A stretch of 64,000 bases of DNA from Leptodontidium sp. MPI-SDFR-AT-0119. Its lineage: Eukaryota; Ascomycota; Leotiomycetes; Helotiales; Leptodontidiaceae. Of the stretch, positions 58,631 through 64,000 are shown in pieces. The stretch lies in assembly GCA_020726505.1 (NCBI GenBank), contig JAHLEZ010000001.1, forward strand, positions 1,612,001 through 1,676,000, read 5' to 3'. Below the pieces are notes generated by a model. It had not been told where the DNA came from, made no database searches, and saw only the letters and a program-made list of their open reading frames with translations. The position numbers and the translations under genes are program-made. Position 1 is the first letter of the stretch. Each line of letters opens with the position of its first letter.

Positions 58631-60455
58631 ATGGCCGGTGGCGCTCTTCACGCTACTGACAACATTGAGCATACGGAGGCTCCTGTAAGTGGAGGAATTC
58701 GACCTCACGTTACTTCAAGAGCACTGGCTAACAACAAGTTTCTATTCAGGTCACTCTCAAGGCATACCTCCTTTGCGCTTTCGCCTCCTTTGGTGGTATC
58801 TTCTTCGGTTATGATTCTGGATACATCAACGGTGTCAATGGCTCCCAAGAGTTTATTAACCTCATCGAATTTCCCGGTGCCGAGGCCCTCAAGTCGTCTC
58901 ACCAATCTCTGATCGTTTCTATTCTCTCCGCTGGTACCTTCTTTGGCGCTATCATTGCTGGCGATGTCGCCGACAGAATTGGCCGCAAATGGACTGTTAT
59001 TGGAGGCTGCTTTATCTACGTCATCGGTGTTGTCATTCAAATGCTTACTGGTATTGGGGGAAGTGCTCTTGGTATAATTGTCGGTGGTCGTGTCATCGCT
59101 GGTATTGGAGTCGGTTTCGAGAGTGCCATCGTCATTCTTTACATGAGTGAGATTGTAAGTCAACATAAGCTAGCACTCGTTTGCAAATCAAACTAATAGC
59201 AATTCTAGTGCCCCAAGAAAGTTCGTGGTGCTCTCGTAGCAGGCTACCAATTCTGTATCACCATCGGTCTTCTCCTTGCTTCCTGCGTTGTCTACGCATG
59301 CGAGAACAAGAAGGGTGCTCAGTCCTACCGCATTCCTATTGGCATCCAGTTCGCCTGGGCTGCTATTCTCGCCGGTGGTCTTTTCTTCCTCCCAGACTCC
59401 CCACGTTACTTTGTCAAGAGAGGAAGACTCGAAGATGCCAGCAGATCCCTGCAAAGACTTCGTGGTCAACCAGCCGAGTCTGAGTACATCCAGAACGAGC
59501 TTGCTGAGATCATTGCCAACGAGGAGTACGAGCGAAGTGTCATTCCAAGCTCTGGCTTCGTTGACAGCTGGGCCAACTGCTTCAAGGGCTCTCTCTTCAA
59601 GGCATCATCCAACGTCCGCCGCACAATCCTGGGAACGTCGCTGCAGATGATGCAACAATGGACTGGTGTCAACTTCATCTTCTACTACTCCACCCCATTC
59701 TTGAAATCCACTGGAGCTATCAGCAACACCTTCTTGATCTCGCTCATCTTCACGTTGGTCAACGTCTGCTCTACCCCACTCTCATTCTGGGCTGTTGAGA
59801 AGCTTGGTCGCCGACCTCTCCTCGTCTATGGCGCTTTTGGCATGTTGATCTGTCAATTCCTCGTCGGCATCATCGGTGTCACCATCGGATTCAACCACAC
59901 TCACACAGATGCTGGCGGTGCCCAAATCGCCGACAACATCTCTGCCGTCAACGCTCAAATTGCTTTCATCGCCATTTTCATCTTCTTCTTCGCCACCACT
60001 TGGGGTCCCGGAGCTTGGATTCTCATCGGTGAAATCTTTCCATTGCCCATCCGCTCCCGTGGTGTCGGTCTTTCTACTGCTTCTAACTGGCTCTGGAACA
60101 CCGTAAGTTTACCCTTAGATATCTACTCTCTAAGCGCATGAACTAACAGTATTAATAGATCATCGCTGTCATTACTCCATACATGGTTGGTGAGGAGCAC
60201 GGCAACCTCAAATCTTCGGTCTTCTTCGTCTGGGGTGGTCTCTGTACCGCCGCATTCGCCTACTCGTACCTCTTGGTCCCAGAGACCAAGGGTCTGTCTC
60301 TCGAGCAGGTTGACAGAATGATGGAGGAGTCCACCCCGCGTACTTCTGCCAAGTGGGTGCCACACGAGACCTTTGCGTCCGCAATGGGTGTCAGTGGCAA
60401 CGCTGATGACAAGCCTGTCGTCGAGCACGATGTCGAGAAGAGAGCCGCCTACTAA
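58631..60455 (+). CDS. MFS hexose (glucose) transporter
   Basis: Four exons, 58631-58684, 58750-59154, 59209-60102 and 60159-60455, give 549 aa; introns of 65, 54 and 56 nt are all phase 0. It is a twelve-helix sugar porter. Landmarks are FGGIFFGYDSGYINGV in helix 1, the loop motif DVADRIGRKWTV, RVIAGIGVGFESAIVILYMS, FLPDSPRYFVKRGR after helix 6, the QQWTGVNFIFYYSTPF helix 7 substrate motif, EKLGRRPLLVYGAFGM, GEIFPLPIRSRG and VPETKGLSLEQVDRMMEE. The GYDSGYINGV and TPFL features resemble fungal high-affinity glucose transporters (HGT-1, MstA and RCO-3 groups). It should import glucose or related hexoses by proton symport at the plasma membrane. A tight codon preference for C-ending codons suggests high expression. 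The CreA-type cluster upstream fits glucose regulation. Confidence 0.95.
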
Positions 60456-61753
60456 GTGCCTCTTGGTCGTTGATGGGTGTGCATTGGTCTGAGTTGTGGT
60501 AGGCTACGGCCTGGAGGATGAGAATAGAGCATAGATTACTCGAGTGATATCATGATTATGTATAATTGAACGAATAATTGAAAGAGCGTCTACCGCATGT
60601 TGGATCTAATTCCTTAGCCTCTCCGGTGTTTCAAATAGTTGCATTCCCTGTGGCCGATTGAGCGGTGATGGAGGGCTATGCTAAGGCACTTGTCCGTCGG
60701 GGCTGCCACCTCATGTAATATCACACTATTTCCAAGTAGGCTGAGTCGCGGCCGAGTGTTGCTTTTCCACTGAAATTCAAGTTAAGATACGGACATCCCC
60801 ACATTCAGAAATATTTCTTGTCCTCATATCCATTCTCAAATATCCATTTCCTGCTCTCTCTCTCTCTCTTCTCATCCATTCCAAATTCCCTGCATATGTT
60901 TCTTTTTCTTTGAATCACATTCCGAATTAACGATAGCCAGCATGTCGATCTCAAATAACCAGTTAAAGTTGCTTTCCTTAAGTACGTACTTTTATATACT
61001 TACCTCCTGTGTTAAAGATTCCAAGATTTTAAACTTTTATAAATAAAGGAGGTATCCGTGGACTTTCTTCTATTATAATACTCGAGCATCTTGTAACGTT
61101 CCTGGTTCTGACTGGTACGCGGCGTACAGGCTCGTCGGTTCGTATCAGCTAAGAAGTAAAGTCACAAGAGATTCGGTTCTCAATAGGAATTGAGACGCTA
61201 CAAGTAATGGTTAAACTGCTATATGAATTTGAGCACGAAACTCCACTGCCTAGGAACTACTTTATTTATTTAGAACTTTGATTCCGAGTGCAAGCCCGCA
61301 AGCCTGGTCTTGCTGGCTAGCACATCGCGTGACTCTTGGTCCCGTGATCCAGGCTCCTCATGGGTGCCAAAATGTGGCTTCTCTGTGCAGCAAGGCTGCC
61401 GAGCCTCAGGGCCAAGACACACGTGATTCTTCAGATCGTGACGGTGGATTTGGAAGGAGCAAGAGGCGGAATTGGATCCGTGCAGGGATGTTCGAAGCAA
61501 AATGACGACTAGAACGTGCTGTGAAGTTTATTCAGATCTCCCATCTCCAGCTGATGCGATTGAAAAATCCCCGAATCATATCAGCAGATTGACAAACAAC
61601 ACCCAGGAATCCCGAAACCCATTCAAAACGCTCTTTTATACGAACACAATTCATGGAATCATGGTGGTGTTAGTTTGAATTGTTTTTAGATTCTTTCAGC
61701 GAGCCTTCGGGCTTCGCCTTGTTCCCCCCGACGCATACCTTTAATACAGAACG
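60456..61753. other. Intergenic region
   Basis: This stretch contains the transporter 3' flank, a CT-rich tract (about 60854-60869), an A/T-rich part (60950-61080) and the PTC7 promoter. Short frames near 61270-61680 lack motifs. No gene. Confidence 0.5.
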
Positions 61754-62998
61754 ATGGTTGCTATTAAGAGACTTGCTGTTACAGCATGTAGGACAAACGC
61801 TTCACATCTGGCGGCCTTCAAAAGCAATGCGACATCAGCGTCAAGGAATCCGTTATCCTTCAGAATCCACCCATTCTCCTCCCAAAATCCACGAATTCCC
61901 AACCGTTTGAAACGGCATCTTCCTCAATCTACACAGACATCCTACAGATCCTTCACGACCTCACGACCAGTACTCTCGAACTCTAAATTCACATATGGCA
62001 TCGCAGCGTCTTTCACAGCCAAAGACCGCCGCTACAACCCAGACACAAACGTCTTCAACTTCAACCCCTATAACCACATCCGCGCCCGTCGGAAAGACAA
62101 GCGTACACGCCCTGACAGCGGGCAAGACGCCTTCTTCATAAGCCGCGTGGGCGAGAGTTCCGACGTAGCCCTCGGCGTTGCAGACGGTGTTGGAGGATGG
62201 GTAGACTCTGGCGTCGACCCAGCGGATTTCGCGCACGGGTTCTGCGATTACATGGCTCACGCAGCATACACGCATAAGGCAGAGGCATGGAACCCCCCTC
62301 TAGGAGCGAGGAGTCTTATGCAGCGCGGCTACGAGGAGATCTGTAAAGACGATTCGGTTAGAGCGGGGGGCAGTACGGCATGTGTGGCTGTTGCGAAGGG
62401 CGATGGTATGCTGGAAGTCGCGAATCTGGGTGATTCGGGATTCGTGCAGTTGAGGTTGAACGCTATACATAACTACTCGGAGCCGCAGACGCATGCCTTC
62501 AATACGCCGTATCAGCTGTCTATCATACCGGAGAAAGTGATGGCTCAAGCGGCTGCTTTTGGAGGCGAGCAGCTGTGCGATTTCCCGAAAGATGCGAATG
62601 TCTCGCAGCATTCTCTTCGGCATGGAGACGTGCTTGTCTTTGCTAGCGATGGCGTTTGGGATAATCTCTCGAGCCAGGATATCCTGAGGATCGTATCGAA
62701 GGTCATGCTGGGTGCGAGGGCTTGGGAACATACTGGTGGGGGAGTGGGTGTGGGGAAGAATCTGCATGAGTTCACGATGGCGGATGATGGGAAGGGGAGC
62801 GCGGAGGAGATACCCAGTTTGCAGAGCTTCCTGGCTGTGGGTATTACCAGTGAGGCGAAATCGGCGAGTATGAATACAAGGGTTGATGGCCCTTTTGCGA
62901 GAGAGGTGCAGAAGTACTATCCGCATGAAAATTGGAGGGGTGGGAAGGTTGATGATATCTGTGTCGTTGTAGCGGTTGTGGTTGAGGAGGGAAAGTGA
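61754..62998 (+). CDS. PTC7: Mitochondrial PP2C-type protein phosphatase Ptc7
   Basis: An intronless gene of 414 aa. The N-terminal 80 residues are rich in Arg, Ser and Thr and nearly free of acidic residues (MVAIKRLAVTACRTNASHLA onward, then YRSFTTSRPVLSNSKFTYG), a strong mitochondrial presequence. The catalytic PP2C core shows SGQDAFFIS, GVADGVGGWVDSGVDP with the metal-binding Asp144, AGGSTACVAVAKGDGMLEVA, NLGDSGFV, HGDVLVFASDGVWDNLSS and VDDICVVVAVVVEE. These are the Mn/Mg-binding aspartates of the family and the short, regulatory-domain-free layout of Ptc7/PPTC7. In yeast Ptc7 acts in mitochondria on coenzyme Q biosynthesis and other phosphoproteins. Budding yeast PTC7 has an alternatively retained intron; no such intron is present here. 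Confidence 0.94.
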   Translation: MVAIKRLAVTACRTNASHLAAFKSNATSASRNPLSFRIHPFSSQNPRIPNRLKRHLPQSTQTSYRSFTTSRPVLSNSKFTYGIAASFTAKDRRYNPDTNVFNFNPYNHIRARRKDKRTRPDSGQDAFFISRVGESSDVALGVADGVGGWVDSGVDPADFAHGFCDYMAHAAYTHKAEAWNPPLGARSLMQRGYEEICKDDSVRAGGSTACVAVAKGDGMLEVANLGDSGFVQLRLNAIHNYSEPQTHAFNTPYQLSIIPEKVMAQAAAFGGEQLCDFPKDANVSQHSLRHGDVLVFASDGVWDNLSSQDILRIVSKVMLGARAWEHTGGGVGVGKNLHEFTMADDGKGSAEEIPSLQSFLAVGITSEAKSASMNTRVDGPFAREVQKYYPHENWRGGKVDDICVVVAVVVEEGK

Positions 62999-64000
62999 GT
63001 GATGGGGATTAGATGGATTTAAGGAATGGAATGAAATGGCTACGTATGTATCATATTAGATGAATGCTTCTTGATGAAGACTGTATAATGTAAGCTTTGA
63101 CTTGCTATAGAACGGAAGTTATGATATGTTTCTTTTGGCATACAATGGAAATGATTAGAGAGGGGATGGAGTTCCCAGTCGCTGAAATTACATTGCACAA
63201 GTAGGTTCTTCTCGCCAGCTTAGTAGAAGAGTTTCCTCCCAGAGGATTGAGTCCCCAGTTCATGTTGTTACCTCTTCTCTACTTACAGCTATTTCCTGCC
63301 CAGCATTTAAAGACATTCTTCCTCCTCTCTACCCTACGTTGGAATAAATTCATCCGGCAGGATGCAGCCTTTCAAATCCCATTATTTTTCTTCTTCAGTC
63401 CCAAAACCTAGTGGGTATGCTTGAACCTCTACAAACTGCCATCCCCCAGAGCCCACAGAAGTCCTCGCACTCAGTACAGACTACAGACCACAAACTCAAG
63501 ACAAGTCAGTTCACCACCTCGTGTTTGACATCCATCCAAACAAGACAGAAATCTCGGCTCAGAAGCACACTTTGTCCTAGAGGGGCGAGGAAGGAAAAGG
63601 CAGGAAAAGGCACAGTGTAATGTCGTGGCGCCGGGTACTTGCAGTGGTGGAGTCGTGTTCCTGAAAAACGGGAGGAAGGGAGGGAAACTGCAGAGATTGT
63701 GGTTTGTGGGTTGGTGGGTGTGCTTGGCTGATTTTATTTTTATTTTTAGGGAGAGAGGGTTTGTTAGATAATATCCTAAAGGGAGGATGTTTGAATATCA
63801 TTTTAGGACCACTAGGTCTTCTCGTGGAGAAAAGGTTGTCTAGATTCACTTCAGTACACCCAGCTGCTAGTTTCCGATCTCATAGCTGAATTCACGAAAT
63901 ACATTTTCTTATCCTAGATCCTTGAATTGAATCGGCGACTCGGGCTCTTTGTTTATTACCGACCTCGGACACTGTAGAACACAACAGCAGAGAGCAAAAC
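62999..64000. other. Right-edge intergenic region
   Basis: PTC7 3' flank followed by sequence with small frames on both strands (for example 63411-63620 and 63577-63849) that show no motif. It may include regulatory DNA of a gene beyond the right edge. Confidence 0.5.

Overview
This is a nuclear genomic window from a filamentous ascomycete (Pezizomycotina). Coding genes are split by short GT-AG introns, mostly 42-70 nt, with CTAAC/CTGAC-like branch sites. Intergenic leaders are pyrimidine-rich, and typical mould families are present: a Zn2Cys6 factor, an HsbA-like wall protein, a TfdA dioxygenase and an MFS hexose transporter. A member of the Leotiomycetes is my best guess, but this rests on general resemblance only. 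I find no rRNA, no convincing tRNA, no intact transposon and no CRISPR array.

Layout. 1.2-6.9 kb: aldehyde dehydrogenase (-), ESF2 rRNA-processing factor (+) from a shared promoter, a decayed gene (-), and ASA1 of the ASTRA complex (-). 9.5-12.0 kb: Zn2Cys6 transcription factor (+) behind a 2.6 kb intergenic region. 13.3-19.6 kb is dense: POP4 of RNase P/MRP (-) diverging from a GNPAT/PlsB-type acyltransferase (+), then a HAD phosphatase (-) diverging from a TTC1-like TPR protein (+). 20.7-23.6 kb: a small membrane protein and a hemerythrin-domain protein. 24.0-24.5 kb: degenerate tandem repeats, next to the 3' end of a large unrecognised acidic protein (24.6-27.3 kb, -) that has a long repetitive leader.

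27.3-34.1 kb holds no convincing gene. 34.1-38.7 kb: FIP1 (-) and NUP49 (+) form a divergent pair, followed by a TfdA-type dioxygenase (-). 41-44.3 kb: a small membrane protein (-), the BOS1 SNARE (+) with a first exon of only ATG, and a small secreted cysteine-rich protein (-). 47.1-52.3 kb: an HsbA-like secreted protein, a pepsin-like protein with altered active-site motifs, and CDP-diacylglycerol synthase (all -). 53.0-55.4 kb: an ATRIP/Rad26-type checkpoint gene (+). 58.6-60.5 kb: hexose transporter (+) with a cluster of CreA-type sites upstream. 61.8-63.0 kb: mitochondrial PP2C phosphatase PTC7 (+).

The genes are mostly conserved housekeeping (RNA processing, nuclear transport, lipid synthesis, secretory traffic, DNA damage signalling) interleaved with secreted or accessory genes; this is not a metabolite cluster. 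Several genes sit as head-to-head pairs with short shared promoters. I see no convincing new multi-gene system. The items most worth a second look are the ATG-only exon of BOS1, the altered pepsin-like active site, the 200-bp degenerate repeats, the decayed gene at 4-4.7 kb and the CreA-type site cluster. Exon borders were worked out by hand from splice signals and reading-frame phase; they are internally consistent but not transcript-verified.
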